Positions 33,082-42,797 are shown, numbered from the stretch's first letter. The stretch: DNA of 50,507 nt from Azospirillum sp. (GCA_020249045.1 JADCGK010000098.1:1-50507); one strand, 5' to 3'. Translations and numbers: made by a program. The notes: generated from the sequence alone by a model not told the origin.

Positions 33082-35763
33082 TCAGTCGATGTCGCCCGCG
33101 GGCGCCGCTTTCTTGGCCTTCTTGGCTTTGGGGGCGGCTTTTGGCTTCGCCTCGGCGGGCGGCTTTGCCGCCTTCGGCGTCGCGATTTTCTTCTTCGCGG
33201 CTGCGGCGCGCTTGGGTTTTCCACCGCCCGCCGCTTCGCGCGCGCGCCGCTCGGCGAGCAACGCCACGGCTTCGTCGAGCGTGACCGAGTCCGGCGAGCC
33301 GTCCTTGGGCAGGTTCGCGTAGGTGGATCCGTGCTTGACGTAGGGGCCGTAGCGTCCGGCCGCAGCCGTGATCGGTTGGCCGTCGTCGGGGTGGTTGCCG
33401 ACCACGCGGCCCACCGGGCCGGCCGCACGCCCGAACCGCCGTCCGGTCGAGGGCTGGGCGAGGATGTCGACCGCGCGATTGAGACCGATTTCCAGCGCGT
33501 CTTGGGTCGTGGGGATCGATTTGTATTTGTCGCCGTGCTTCAGATAGGGCCCGAACCTGCCGAGGCCCGCCAGGATCGGCAGGCCGTCGGTCGGATGGTC
33601 GCCGACGGGGCGGGGCAGGGACAAAAGTTTCAAGGCGAGTTCCAGGCCGACATCCGACGGCTGGATGTCCTTCGGGATCGAGACGCGTTTGGGCTTTTCC
33701 TTCGCACCGCCCGTGCCGAGCTGCAGATAGGGGCCGTAGGGCCCGTTCTTGAGATGCACTTCCTCGCCGGTCGCCGGATCGACGCCGAGCACCTTGTTGG
33801 CGACGCCGCCCAAAGCGCCGCCTTCGCCGTCGGCACCTTCCACGCTCAGCGGGCGGGTGAAGCTGCATTCGGGGTAGCGCGAGCAACCGATGAACGCCCC
33901 GCGTTTGCCCAAGCGCAACCCCAAACGGCCGTCCGAGCATGCGGGACAGCTGCGCGGATCGGCGCCGCCGGGCTTTTCGGGGAAGAAATGCGGGCCGAGC
34001 GCCGCGTCCAGCGCGTCGATCACGTCGCGGATCTTGAGATCCTTGGTTTCGTCGAGCGATTTCGAGAACGCGGCCCAGAAATCCGTCAGCACTTTGCGCC
34101 ATTCGGCGCGGCCGCCGGAGATTTCGTCGAGCAGATCCTCGAGCTTCGCGGTGAAATCGTACTCGACGTAGCGGCGGAAATACTGCTCGAGGAAGGTCGT
34201 GACGACGCGCCCCCGATCCTCGGGAATGAAGCGGCGCTTGTCCAAGCGCACATAGCCCCGGTCCTGCAGGGTCTCGAGGATCGAGGCGTAGGTCGAGGGC
34301 CGGCCGATGCCCAACTCCTCCAGCCGCTTGACGAGGCTGGCTTCGGAGAAGCGCGGCGGCGGCTGGGTGAAATGCTGCTCGGGCTTGACCGACTGGCGCG
34401 GCGTCGCGTCGCCTTCGGCGAGCGCGGGCAACAGGCGATTCTCCTCGTCCTCTTCGCCGCTGGGATCGTCGCGATCCTCGCGGTAAAGGGCGAGGAACCC
34501 CTCGAACACGATCACCGAGCCCGTCGCGCGCAGGGTCGTGCGGCCGTCGCGCGAGACCAGATCGACCGCGGTTTGGTCGAGCTGCGCGCTTTCCATCTCC
34601 GAGGCGACCGTGCGCCGCCAGATCAGTTCGTAGAGCTTCAATTGATCGTCGGAGAGGCGCGAGCGAACCTGGTCGGGCCGGCGCAGCAAATCGGTCGGCC
34701 GGATCGCCTCGTGCGCCTCCTGGGCGTTCTTGGCTTGCGTCTTCCATACGCGGGGCTGATCGGGCAGGAAGCGCTTGCCGTATTGTTCGGCGATCAGCGC
34801 GCGCGCGGCGCGCACGGCTTCCTGCGAGAGCGTGACGCTGTCGGTGCGCATATAGGTGATGAGGCCGACGGTCTCCCCGCCGATATCCACGCCCTCGTAA
34901 AGCTGCTGGGCCAGGCGCATGGTGCGCGAGGCGCCGAAGCCGAGTTTGCGCGAGGCTTCCTGCTGCAGGGTCGAGGTCGTGAACGGCGCCATCGGATTGC
35001 GCCGCGAACGCTTCTTTTCGACCGAACCCACGCGGAAGGGGTCGCCCGCTTCGATCTTGGCGACGGCCGCGCGCGCGGCGTCCTCGTTGGGCAGATCGAA
35101 TTTGTCGAGCCGCACGCCGTCCAAATGCGTCAATTTCGCATCGAAGGCCGTGCCGTCGGGCGCTTTGAAGGTGCTGGCGATCGTCCAGTACTCGCGCGCG
35201 CGGAAGCGTTCGATCTCGGTCTCGCGTTCGCAGATCAGCCGCAGGGCGACCGATTGCACGCGGCCGGCGGACCGGCTGCCCGGCAGTTTGCGCCACAGCA
35301 CCGGCGAAAGATTGAACCCGACCAGATAATCGAGCGCACGCCGCGCGAGATAGGCGTCGACCAGATCGCGGTCGAGATCGCGCGGATGGCGCATCGCCTC
35401 CAAAATCGCGGTCTTCGTGATTTCGTTGAAGACGACGCGCTTGACGTCGATTTTGCCGAGCTTTTTGGCCTCGTCGAGCACCTCCTTGAGGTGCCAGGAG
35501 ATCGCTTCGCCCTCGCGGTCGGGGTCGGTCGCCAGGATGAGGGTATCGGCGCCCTTGAGTGCCTTGACGATTTCCGACACGGGCTTGCGGGCGCGTTCGC
35601 CCACTTCCCAATGCATGGCGAATTCGCGATCCGGCTCGACCGCGCCGTCCTTTTCGCGCAAATCGCGGACATGACCGAAGGACGCCAGCACCGTGTATTC
35701 GGCGCCGAGATACTTGTTGATCGTTTTCGCCTTTGCGGGCGATTCGACGATGACCAGTTTCAT
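33082..35763 (-). CDS. topA: DNA topoisomerase I
   Basis: A protein of about 893 residues, normal for the alphaproteobacterial enzyme. The TOPRIM domain begins KLVIVESPAKAKTINKYLG and has LATDPDREGEAISWHL with the metal-binding acids. The catalytic Tyr is in GLITYMRTDSVTLS. Downstream lie a zinc-ribbon CPACSDG...CSRYPEC, several short repeated basic domains of the type GRFGPYLKHGDKYKSIP and GRYGPYVKHGSTYANLP, and a Lys/Ala-rich tail. It relaxes negative supercoils. ATG at 35763 is preferred over the GTG at 35778 because the fold starts there. dprA ends 44 bases upstream. Confidence 0.97.
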   Translation of the reverse strand: MKLVIVESPAKAKTINKYLGAEYTVLASFGHVRDLREKDGAVEPDREFAMHWEVGERARKPVSEIVKALKGADTLILATDPDREGEAISWHLKEVLDEAKKLGKIDVKRVVFNEITKTAILEAMRHPRDLDRDLVDAYLARRALDYLVGFNLSPVLWRKLPGSRSAGRVQSVALRLICERETEIERFRAREYWTIASTFKAPDGTAFDAKLTHLDGVRLDKFDLPNEDAARAAVAKIEAGDPFRVGSVEKKRSRRNPMAPFTTSTLQQEASRKLGFGASRTMRLAQQLYEGVDIGGETVGLITYMRTDSVTLSQEAVRAARALIAEQYGKRFLPDQPRVWKTQAKNAQEAHEAIRPTDLLRRPDQVRSRLSDDQLKLYELIWRRTVASEMESAQLDQTAVDLVSRDGRTTLRATGSVIVFEGFLALYREDRDDPSGEEDEENRLLPALAEGDATPRQSVKPEQHFTQPPPRFSEASLVKRLEELGIGRPSTYASILETLQDRGYVRLDKRRFIPEDRGRVVTTFLEQYFRRYVEYDFTAKLEDLLDEISGGRAEWRKVLTDFWAAFSKSLDETKDLKIRDVIDALDAALGPHFFPEKPGGADPRSCPACSDGRLGLRLGKRGAFIGCSRYPECSFTRPLSVEGADGEGGALGGVANKVLGVDPATGEEVHLKNGPYGPYLQLGTGGAKEKPKRVSIPKDIQPSDVGLELALKLLSLPRPVGDHPTDGLPILAGLGRFGPYLKHGDKYKSIPTTQDALEIGLNRAVDILAQPSTGRRFGRAAGPVGRVVGNHPDDGQPITAAAGRYGPYVKHGSTYANLPKDGSPDSVTLDEAVALLAERRAREAAGGGKPKRAAAAKKKIATPKAAKPPAEAKPKAAPKAKKAKKAAPAGDID

Positions 35764-35807
35764 CGGCGTATACGGCACCCTTCGTTCTGCGCGGGCTCGC
35801 CGGAGGT

Positions 35808-36917
35808 TCAGACGCGCAAGGCGACCTTATTCCCGGGATACCGCTCGAGACGGCCGGCCAACTCCAATTCCAGCAAGGCGGCCAGCACGGCGGGGGCGGA
35901 CAATTGGCACCCGCGAAGGATTTCGTCAACTGAAGTGGGCGCAGGACCCAATTGGCGCAGCAGGATTTCGCGCGCCGCGTCCACATCATTTTCTGTTGTT
36001 TCGGAGTGCTTTACGAGCCTTTCCTCCGGTTCTTTCGAGGGCTCCGCGAGGGGCCGCCGCAGCAAAGCGTCGAGGATGTCCTTTGCCCCTTCGACCAGCG
36101 TCGCCCCCTGGCGGAGCAGGTCATTGGTCCCTTTGGCGCGTGGGTCGAGGGGGGAGCCAGGCACGGCGAAAACCTCGCGGCCTTGCTCGGCCGCTAGCCG
36201 GGCCGTGATCAACGATCCCGATCGCAAAGCGGCCTCGACCACCACGGTCCCGGCCGCGATGCCGGCCACGATCCGGTTGCGCCGCGGGAAATGCCGCGCC
36301 TGGGGCTGTACCCCCGGCGCCAATTCCGAGATGAGTGCACCGGCAGCGAGGATCGCATCGTAAAGCCCGCGGTTCTCGGCCGGGTAGCACACGTCCACGC
36401 CCCCCGCCATCGCCGCGACCGTGCCGGTGGCGAGCGCCCCCTTGTGCGCGGCCGTGTCGATGCCGCGCGCGAGTCCCGAAACCACGACGAGACCGGCTTC
36501 GCCGAGTGCCCGCGCCAGATCCTCGGCGAAGCGCAGACCGTTGAAGGAAGCATTGCGCGCGCCGACGATCGCGACCGCGGGCTTGCGCCACAAATGCGCG
36601 TGCCCGCGCACGGCGAGAACCGGAGGTGCATCCTCGACGTGCCGCAGCAACTCGGGATAGTCGGGTTCGCACAGGCAGATCAGCCGCGCGTCGAGCGCCG
36701 CGAGGCGCTCGAGTTCGGCCGTCGCCTCGGCTTGCGAGAAGGGTTTGAAGCCGCGTTTGCCGCCGCGCTTTGCGAGTTCAGGCAACGCGGCGAGGGCCGC
36801 GTCCGCTGTACCGTAGCGGCGCAGCAACTGCCGGAAGGCGATCGGCCCGACATTTTCGGATCGGTAGAGGCGCAGCCAATCGCGCCGCTCGGCGGATGTC
36901 AGGTCGCGGACGATCAT
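35808..36917 (-). CDS. dprA: DNA processing protein DprA
   Basis: A 369-residue protein with a helical N-terminal SAM-like region (to about 70), the Rossmann-type DprA/Smf core with VAIVGARNASFNGL, VVSGLARGIDTAAHKGAL, FPRRNRIVAGIA and VVVEAALRSGSLITARLA, and a C-terminal winged-helix (about 300-369). DprA loads RecA on incoming single-stranded DNA during transformation, although it is widespread in bacteria not known to be competent. It belongs to the minus-strand group plsY-dprA-topA, a common order in alphaproteobacteria. Confidence 0.95.
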   Translation of the reverse strand: MIVRDLTSAERRDWLRLYRSENVGPIAFRQLLRRYGTADAALAALPELAKRGGKRGFKPFSQAEATAELERLAALDARLICLCEPDYPELLRHVEDAPPVLAVRGHAHLWRKPAVAIVGARNASFNGLRFAEDLARALGEAGLVVVSGLARGIDTAAHKGALATGTVAAMAGGVDVCYPAENRGLYDAILAAGALISELAPGVQPQARHFPRRNRIVAGIAAGTVVVEAALRSGSLITARLAAEQGREVFAVPGSPLDPRAKGTNDLLRQGATLVEGAKDILDALLRRPLAEPSKEPEERLVKHSETTENDVDAAREILLRQLGPAPTSVDEILRGCQLSAPAVLAALLELELAGRLERYPGNKVALRV

Positions 36918-36949
36918 GCGTCCGGTTAGAACCTACGACCCTAGGTCTG

Positions 36950-37621
36950 TCAACCTACGCCATCCTGGTTTTTCTTCGATTTCCCGATCTTGGGCTCGGT
37001 ACCGGCCAGAAGGCGGCGGATATTCGCGTGATGCTTGGCCCATACGAGCACGGCGAGGAACGCAGCGAACCCGGCCATGCGCGCATCGCCGACGGTCTCC
37101 GCCCCCGGTGCCCACAGCAGCGGCAAGTACCACGCGAGGACCGGCGCGGCCGCCGTCGAGAGCAACGCGGCGAGCGAGGAATACCGAAACGCGAAAGCGA
37201 CGATCAGCCACGTGGCGCACGTCGCCAGTCCGACGGGAAGATCGGCGGCCAGCAGCGTGCCAAGCGTCGTGGCCACGCCCTTGCCGCCCTTGAAGCCGAG
37301 CCACACCGGAAACAGATGACCGAGCATGGCGCCGGCGCCGGCGAGGATCGCCGGGTCCGGCCCCCAAAACCAGCGCACGAGCAGGACGGCCGCAGCCCCT
37401 TTGCCGCCGTCGAGCAACAAGGTCGCGAGCGCCAAACCTTTGTTGCCGGTGCGCAGCACGTTGGTCGCGCCGATATTGCCCGACCCGATCTTGCGGATGT
37501 CCCCGAGGCCCGCCGCACGCGTCAGCACGAGCCCGAACGGCACAGCACCCAGCAGATAGCCGCCGCCGAGCGCCGCGAGGTAGTACGGCCACGCGTGCGC
37601 GAGGAGATGGGCGTCGAACAT
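36950..37621 (-). CDS. plsY: Acyl-phosphate glycerol-3-phosphate acyltransferase
   Basis: A 223-residue inner-membrane protein with about six helices. Family motifs are present: [12 protein letters not shown] (about 47-58), the glycine-rich [19 protein letters not shown] (about 103-121), and [17 protein letters not shown] near the end. PlsY transfers an acyl group from acyl phosphate to glycerol-3-phosphate, the first step of phospholipid synthesis. Its start is one base from the pyrC-like stop, and dprA follows 32 bases on. A substrate link to glpD at the left edge is only circumstantial. Confidence 0.95.
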   Translation of the reverse strand: MFDAHLLAHAWPYYLAALGGGYLLGAVPFGLVLTRAAGLGDIRKIGSGNIGATNVLRTGNKGLALATLLLDGGKGAAAVLLVRWFWGPDPAILAGAGAMLGHLFPVWLGFKGGKGVATTLGTLLAADLPVGLATCATWLIVAFAFRYSSLAALLSTAAAPVLAWYLPLLWAPGAETVGDARMAGFAAFLAVLVWAKHHANIRRLLAGTEPKIGKSKKNQDGVG

Positions 37622-37622
37622 C

Positions 37623-38963
37623 CTAGGCTTGATGGACGGTCAATCCGCCCGCGACGGTGCGTTTGACCCGGCCTTGGGTCAGATGCCCGTCGAAGGCGGA
37701 GTTTTTGGACTTCGACGTCAGTTCCTTGGCGTCGATCTTCCACGGCGCCGCCGGATCGAACAGCACGAGATCGGCGTGCCCCCCCTTGGCGAGGCGCCCG
37801 TCGGGCAGGCCCAGCAGCTTGGCGGGCTTGACCGTCAACAGCGCCAGTACTTCGAGCAAATCGAGTTCGCCCTTGTGGACGAGTTCGAGCGACACGGGCA
37901 GCAGCGTTTCGAGGCCGACCGTGCCGAACGCCGCCTGGGCGAAGGGCAGGCGCTTCGAATCCTGATCGTGCGGCGCGTGGTCCGAGACGATCGCGTCGAT
38001 CGTACCGTCCTGCAGCGCCGCCACGACCGCGCGCCGGTCCTCCTCGCGCCGCAAAGGCGGGGAGACTTTGGCGAAGGTGCGGTAGTCGCCGACGGCGAGT
38101 TCGTTGAGCGCGAAATAATGCGCGGCCGTATCGCAAGTGACGCCGACGCCGCGGGCCTTCGCGTCGCGGATCGCGCGCAATGCCTCGGCGGTCGTCACGC
38201 AGCTGAAATGGATCCGGCCGCCGGTCAGTTCGGCCAAGCGCAGATCGCGTTCGACCTGGATGATCTCGGCGAACGCCGTCGTGCCGGGGATGCCCAGGCG
38301 CGTCGAGATTTCGCCTTCGTTCATCGCGCCGCGCGCGAGGCCCGGTTCCTCGGGATGCTGGATCACCGGCTTGCCGAAGACCTTGGCGTAGGACAGCGCG
38401 CGGCGGAGCAATTGGGCGTCGGTCGTGGCGTGCGTGCCGTCGGTGTAGCCGAGCGCGCCCGCGCCCGCGAGCAGCCCGAATTCGGTCATCTCCTTGCCGT
38501 TCAACCCGCGCGTGACGGCCGCGTAGGTTTCCACGCGCACAAGGCTGGTCTCGCGCGCGAGGCGGGCGACGGATTCGACGAGCGCCGCGTCGTCGATCGC
38601 GGGCCGGGTGTTGGGCAGGGCCACCATGGTGGTGACGCCGCCGGCGGCCGCAGCCTCCGAAGCGGTGGAGATCGTCTCCTTATGCTCCTCGCCCGGTTCG
38701 CGCAATTGAACGCGGATGTCGATCAGGCCGGGGGCCAGGCAGGCGCCCGCGCAATCGATCGCCTCGACGCCGAGCGCGGCGAGCGCGCCGGGCTTGGCCA
38801 GATGCGGACCCAGATCGGCGATCAGTCCGTCGCGGACGATCAGGCCGCCGAGCGTGTCGAGCTTCGTGGCGGGATCGAGCAGTCGCGCGTTGACGTAGGC
38901 CAGCGGCGGACCGCCGCGCCCGCCCGGGGTGCGGCCGGCGATGGCGCCTTCGGGGAGCCTCAT
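37623..38963 (-). CDS. pyrC: Dihydroorotase-like protein (PyrC type I), metal ligands altered
   Basis: A 446-residue amidohydrolase-fold protein clearly related to type I dihydroorotase: [19 protein letters not shown] (78-96), [10 protein letters not shown] (116-125), [16 protein letters not shown], and [15 protein letters not shown]. However, the HxH metal pair at the start of the barrel is R84-V-Q86, and the His of the usual HVCHVST motif is Cys255 in HFSCVTT. The protein may therefore be catalytically inactive, comparable to the PyrC' partner that Pseudomonas aspartate transcarbamoylase needs for assembly. It overlaps pyrB by four bases. A functional dihydroorotase would then be encoded elsewhere. 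Confidence 0.88.
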   Translation of the reverse strand: MRLPEGAIAGRTPGGRGGPPLAYVNARLLDPATKLDTLGGLIVRDGLIADLGPHLAKPGALAALGVEAIDCAGACLAPGLIDIRVQLREPGEEHKETISTASEAAAAGGVTTMVALPNTRPAIDDAALVESVARLARETSLVRVETYAAVTRGLNGKEMTEFGLLAGAGALGYTDGTHATTDAQLLRRALSYAKVFGKPVIQHPEEPGLARGAMNEGEISTRLGIPGTTAFAEIIQVERDLRLAELTGGRIHFSCVTTAEALRAIRDAKARGVGVTCDTAAHYFALNELAVGDYRTFAKVSPPLRREEDRRAVVAALQDGTIDAIVSDHAPHDQDSKRLPFAQAAFGTVGLETLLPVSLELVHKGELDLLEVLALLTVKPAKLLGLPDGRLAKGGHADLVLFDPAAPWKIDAKELTSKSKNSAFDGHLTQGRVKRTVAGGLTVHQA

Positions 38964-39940
38964 GCCGCACCTCCGCCGTTAGAGTTGCTGGCGAGCAGAT
39001 CGCGCGTGAGCACGTCCAGGCAGGCCATGCGCACGGCCACGCCCAACTCCACCTGCTCGCGGATCAACGAGCGGTCGACGTCGTCCGCGACCTCCGAATC
39101 GATTTCCACGCCGCGGTTCATCGGGCCCGGATGCATGATCAGCGCGTCGGGCTTCGCGGCTTTGAGTTTGTCGTAGTCGAGGCCGTAAAGCCGGAAATAC
39201 TCGCGCACCGACGGCACGAAATTGCCCTGCATGCGCTCGGTCTGCAGGCGCAGCATCATGACGATGTCCACGCCCTCCAGGCCCTTCTTCATGTCGTGGA
39301 ACACCTCCACGCCCATCGCCTCGATCCGCGCGGGCATCAGCGTCGGCGGACCGACCACGCGCACGCGCGCGCCCATCGTCGACAGCAGATGGATGTTCGA
39401 GCGGGCGACGCGGCTGTGCAGGATGTCGCCGCAGATCGCGACCAGCAGGCCTTGCAGGCGCTTTTTGTGCCGGCGGATGGCCAGCGCGTCGAGCAGCGCT
39501 TGGGTCGGATGCTCGTGCGTGCCGTCGCCCGCGTTGATCACCGCGCAGTCGACCTTCTCCGAGAGCAATTTCACGGCGCCGGAGTCCGGGTGCCGGACGA
39601 TCAGCACGTCGGGCAGCATGGCGTTGAGCGTCGTCGCCGTGTCGGTCATCGTTTCGCCCTTCTTGATGGACGAAACCTCTGCCGACATGTTCACGACGTC
39701 CCCGCCGAGGCGCTTGCCGGCGAGTTCGAAGGACGTGCGCGTGCGCGTCGAATTCTCGAAGAACAGATTGATGATCGTCCGGCCGCGCAGCAGTGTCGAT
39801 TTCTTGCCGCGTTCGCGGTTCTGTTCGACGTAGGAGTCGGAAAGATCGAGGAGAAGGGAGATTTCTCCGGCGGATAGCCCCTCGATACCCAAAAGGTGGC
39901 GGGGGCGGAAGCCGATGGCGGCGAGCGGCGAAGCGGACAT
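38960..39940 (-). CDS. pyrB: Aspartate carbamoyltransferase catalytic subunit
   Basis: About 326 residues. The carbamoyl phosphate loop is [12 protein letters not shown] (61-72), followed by [17 protein letters not shown] and, near the C-terminus, [16 protein letters not shown]. It joins carbamoyl phosphate and aspartate in pyrimidine synthesis. No regulatory pyrI is present; the partner is the dihydroorotase-like gene that overlaps it. The start at 39940 is favoured because the promoter -10 box lies at 39950-39955; an opening to 39982 would begin inside the promoter. Confidence 0.96.
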   Translation of the reverse strand: MSASPLAAIGFRPRHLLGIEGLSAGEISLLLDLSDSYVEQNRERGKKSTLLRGRTIINLFFENSTRTRTSFELAGKRLGGDVVNMSAEVSSIKKGETMTDTATTLNAMLPDVLIVRHPDSGAVKLLSEKVDCAVINAGDGTHEHPTQALLDALAIRRHKKRLQGLLVAICGDILHSRVARSNIHLLSTMGARVRVVGPPTLMPARIEAMGVEVFHDMKKGLEGVDIVMMLRLQTERMQGNFVPSVREYFRLYGLDYDKLKAAKPDALIMHPGPMNRGVEIDSEVADDVDRSLIREQVELGVAVRMACLDVLTRDLLASNSNGGGAA

Positions 39941-39949
39941 TAAAGCGGC

Positions 39950-39978
39950 GTTATAGAGGCGGGGCACCCCGCCCGCAA
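39950..39978 (-). promoter_or_regulatory. pyrB promoter with an inverted repeat in its spacer
   Basis: On the minus strand TTGCGG (39973-39978), 17 bases and TATAAC (39950-39955). The spacer region contains a perfect inverted repeat, GGCGGGG-TG-CCCCGCC (39958-39973), which could be an operator. Only nine bases lie between the -10 box and the pyrB ATG, so the leader would be about three bases or none. Confidence 0.5.
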
Positions 39979-40107
39979 GCACGGCGCGCCCGGCCGCCGA
40001 AAACGCCGCGTTTCCGGTAATTTCCGGTTAACCAAGACCGGTCGATACTCGGACCTCGAACGTGCGACTCCATCCTTCGAGCCTTCCCCCCGCCCGAGTG
40101 CCGCGCC

Positions 40108-40359
40108 ATGCCCCCGAAGACCCGATCGCCCGAAGCGGGCGACGAACCGATCCTCATTCCGGGGCCGGATGCGGCTTTGGCGATGATCGACCGACTGATC
40201 GCGGTCGATAAGGTCGAACATCAATCGCCGGCGCAGAAGGCTCTTTTGTGCCGGAACATGGCCGATGCGTCCACCGCCACCGTGGATCGGAGCTTCCGCA
40301 CGCTCGATGTGCCGCCCTGGGACGGCAACGGTCCGGCCGCGCGCCGGTCGGGCGGCTGA
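40108..40359 (+). CDS. Small hypothetical protein
   Basis: An 83-residue frame beginning PPKTRSPEAGDEPILIPGPDAAL and containing a helical middle with AMIDRLIAVDKVEHQSPAQKALLCRNMADA. It is soluble, with one Cys, and has no recognisable motif. No clear Shine-Dalgarno is present. It ends four bases from the end of the convergent CopCD gene. Without it, the gap 39941-40362 would be the only long empty stretch of the window, and the composition looks protein-like, so I report it with limited confidence. Confidence 0.45.
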   Translation: MPPKTRSPEAGDEPILIPGPDAALAMIDRLIAVDKVEHQSPAQKALLCRNMADASTATVDRSFRTLDVPPWDGNGPAARRSGG

Positions 40360-40362
40360 CGG

Positions 40363-41892
40363 TCAGCGCCCCCGCAATTCGGTTTCGAACGTCGCCGCGC
40401 TGAAATCGTCGATCAGCGCTTCGACGCGCAAGTTCCTCGGCCGCGTTTGCGGTCCGGTTGCGGGCAGCGTCAGCGCGGGCTCGACGAGGGCGTAGTGCCC
40501 GGGGCCCAGGCGCTGCGGCGACCGGCGCAACGCTTCGAACGCGCCGCCTGAAAGTACGACCGCGAATTCCTTCGCGTCGATCGGCGCGCCCGCTGCGTCG
40601 CCCAAATGCAACTCGAGGCGCGCGCCCGTGCGGGCGATCGACAAGATGCGGCCGTCGCGCACGATCGCGAGCGACAAGTCCGCGCGCGGCGCCAGGGCGT
40701 GCGCATGCGCTTGCGCGTGGCCGGCCGTCGGCGCGGTATGTGCGAGGATCGCTGCGAAGACCAGCACGCCCGCCCCGGCGATCGCCTCGAGCGTCAGATT
40801 GCGCGCGAACCGGGCGGTGGCGGCGGGGTCGGTGCCGCGCGCGCCGGCCGCGGCGGCGGCCCGGTTCTCGGCGGCGAGGAAGACCATCAGACCGAGGAAC
40901 GTCGCCTTGCCCGCGACCAGCATGGCGTAGTCGACCGAGATGCCCACGCCATGCGCCGCGGTCAACGCCACGCCGCCGAGTGCGACGAGCGAGACCGCCG
41001 CCATACCAAAAGGCGAAAACGTCACTCCCCATCGGGCGGCGCGCGCGGGCGCGCGGCGCAATTCGGCGGCGAGCGGCCAGAATGCGCCGAGCCAGAATAT
41101 GGCGGCGCCGACATGAAGCGCTTGCGCCGTGCCGAACAGCCACCGCGGTTCGGCGGTCGCGGCGTGGCCGGTCAGCGCGGTGCCGATCGCCACCGCCGCA
41201 AGCCCGGCGAAAGGACCGACACGGCCGGGCAACGCGGCGAGCGCCACACCGGCCAGGATCGCAACCATCGCGTCCCCCGCCGTCGTCGCGAGGGCCGCAT
41301 TCCATGCGGATTCCGTCCACGGATCGGCATCCGCAAGACGCGCGCCTGCCAGGGCGGCACCGGCGATCGTGGCGCCGGCGGCGGTGGCGAGCGCCACGTA
41401 AATGCTGTGCGAGCGGCGCGCGCCGACGAGGGCGAGAAAGGCCGCCCCGCCGACGCCGAGCGCCAATGCGACATCGCGCACGGCCCGCGCAAGGATGGCG
41501 GCACCGCGCCAGGCATCAGCGCCGGCCGCGCCCGAGATTGGCGCCGCCGCCGGCCCGTCGCCGACCGAAAACGCGAGCGTGCCCGCGATCGGATGCGTGT
41601 CGGCCGAGGCCACGCGCCACGCGAGGTAGTACCCGCCGGGCGCCAACGCCGCGGGCAAAGCGACGTCGATGCTGTATCCCCGTGCCGATGGCGTCAGCGT
41701 CGCGACCGCCCCGTCGGGGCCGATCAGTCGCGCCGCGATGGGGGCGACATGTTCGTTGAACCGCAAAGACACCGAAGACGGCGGCGTCGCGAGACGCGCG
41801 CCGTCCCCGGGGTCGGTTTCGAGCAAAACCGCATGCGCAACGGCCGCTCCCGCCCAGAGGCAGAGCAGCACGGCGAGAACGGCCGCGCGCAT
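40363..41892 (-). CDS. CopC-CopD fusion, copper resistance/uptake protein
   Basis: A 509-residue protein. A signal peptide is followed at once by a CopC domain (about 20-115): mature start HAVLLETDPGDGARL, RFNEHVAP, and the copper-site end DTHPIAGTLAFSV. About eight membrane helices of CopD type follow (about 130-400), with LHVGAAIFWLGAFWPL, and a periplasmic tail of about 100 residues with a His cluster GHAQAHAHAL. CopC binds Cu(II) in the periplasm and CopD is thought to move copper across the inner membrane. It is the last gene of the YcnI/DUF2946-like cluster, five bases after YcnI. Confidence 0.9.
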   Translation of the reverse strand: MRAAVLAVLLCLWAGAAVAHAVLLETDPGDGARLATPPSSVSLRFNEHVAPIAARLIGPDGAVATLTPSARGYSIDVALPAALAPGGYYLAWRVASADTHPIAGTLAFSVGDGPAAAPISGAAGADAWRGAAILARAVRDVALALGVGGAAFLALVGARRSHSIYVALATAAGATIAGAALAGARLADADPWTESAWNAALATTAGDAMVAILAGVALAALPGRVGPFAGLAAVAIGTALTGHAATAEPRWLFGTAQALHVGAAIFWLGAFWPLAAELRRAPARAARWGVTFSPFGMAAVSLVALGGVALTAAHGVGISVDYAMLVAGKATFLGLMVFLAAENRAAAAAGARGTDPAATARFARNLTLEAIAGAGVLVFAAILAHTAPTAGHAQAHAHALAPRADLSLAIVRDGRILSIARTGARLELHLGDAAGAPIDAKEFAVVLSGGAFEALRRSPQRLGPGHYALVEPALTLPATGPQTRPRNLRVEALIDDFSAATFETELRGR

Positions 41893-41897
41893 CGGCG

Positions 41898-42413
41898 TCA
41901 GGGCCGAGGCGTCAAACGCAGCGCCGGCGCGGGGTAGCGCAGGTCGCGGGCGGTCTGGCCGGCGGCGGGGATCTCGATCCAGCGATCCACGCCGGTTTCG
42001 CACTCCGACACCACCGGGAAATGCAGCGTGGTGTTCGGTGCATCCGGCAACGTGCCGCGGAAGACGAACTCGTCGTAATGCTCGTCGAGCAGGCGGCCGC
42101 TCCAAACGATTTCGCGCACGCCTTCGGTGATCCGTGCGCCGTGATCGCCCGAGGCGGGGTGCGCAAGCGGGCCTCTGACGGTCGTGAGCTCCCAGCCCGC
42201 TTTGGGCATGGGTTTGACGTTGACGACGCCGTCGGGAATTCGCACGCGCAAACGCACGGTGGGCGAGCCCGAACAACCGTGCGGCACGCGCAGCACGGCC
42301 TTGTAGGTCGATCCGGCGGCGGCTTGCGGCTGTTCGAGCGTGACGTGCGCCGAGGCGGGGACGAACGCGATCAAGGTCGCGACCGCGCAAGCGGTCGCAA
42401 AAAGATTCTTCAT
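41898..42413 (-). CDS. YcnI-type copper-binding protein (DUF1775)
   Basis: A 171-residue periplasmic protein. The signal peptide ends PASA and the mature protein begins HVTLEQPQAAAGSTYKAVLRV, the DUF1775 signature with the N-terminal His that binds copper in Bacillus YcnI. VPHGCSGSPTVRLRVRIPDGV (split) and HYDEFVFRGTLPD are also conserved. Unlike YcnI it has no C-terminal membrane anchor. It sits between the DUF2946-like gene and the CopC-CopD gene, an arrangement that supports copper handling. Confidence 0.92.
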   Translation of the reverse strand: MKNLFATACAVATLIAFVPASAHVTLEQPQAAAGSTYKAVLRVPHGCSGSPTVRLRVRIPDGVVNVKPMPKAGWELTTVRGPLAHPASGDHGARITEGVREIVWSGRLLDEHYDEFVFRGTLPDAPNTTLHFPVVSECETGVDRWIEIPAAGQTARDLRYPAPALRLTPRP

Positions 42414-42452
42414 GGTGTGTGACTCCGGTCTGAAAGGAAAAAGAAGCGAGTT

Positions 42453-42797
42453 TCAGACCGAAGCAGGGGGACCGCGCGCGGGATGCGGCAACGCCGGGTG
42501 CGTGCGGGTGGGTGCCGATGCTGGCGCGGGATAGAGGACCGGACCCCACGCGACGGGCGCCGCCAGTGCGGCGTCGGCGGGCGCCGGCCCGGCGAAATTC
42601 GGCACTTGGCAAAGCTGGCAGGCGGGAACCGGCGCGTCGGCCGGTTCGGGCGCGTGCTCGGCCGCGCAAAGGATCGCCTCCGCCCGCGCGAAGACGTGCC
42701 CGGCATGCGCAATGCCCATCGCCGCGTTGGCGAACAGCGCCAATGCCGCAAGGTACAGCGCGATTTCACGAGGCCATATTCGGCGGAAGGGATTCAT
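42453..42797 (-). CDS. DUF2946-like small protein with CxxC
   Basis: A 114-residue protein with a cationic N-terminus, one hydrophobic helix (about 11-30, probably a signal anchor), then HAGH, Cys44, and a C-Q-L-C motif at 60-63, followed by a Pro/Ala/His-rich tail. This agrees with the DUF2946 family, often found in copper clusters, although I am placing it from the CxxC pattern and the context. The Cys and His residues could bind copper in the periplasm. It lies 39 bases upstream of YcnI. Confidence 0.72.
   Translation of the reverse strand: MNPFRRIWPREIALYLAALALFANAAMGIAHAGHVFARAEAILCAAEHAPEPADAPVPACQLCQVPNFAGPAPADAALAAPVAWGPVLYPAPASAPTRTHPALPHPARGPPASV

Noticed and set aside
33049-36363. 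1104-codon open frame antisense to topA and dprA
   Set aside because: It spans two well-identified genes on the other strand and has shadow-type composition without motifs.
40154-41320. Open frame opposite the small gene at 40108 and within the CopCD gene
   Set aside because: Arg-rich composition typical of a shadow; the CopC-CopD frame is clearly the coding one.
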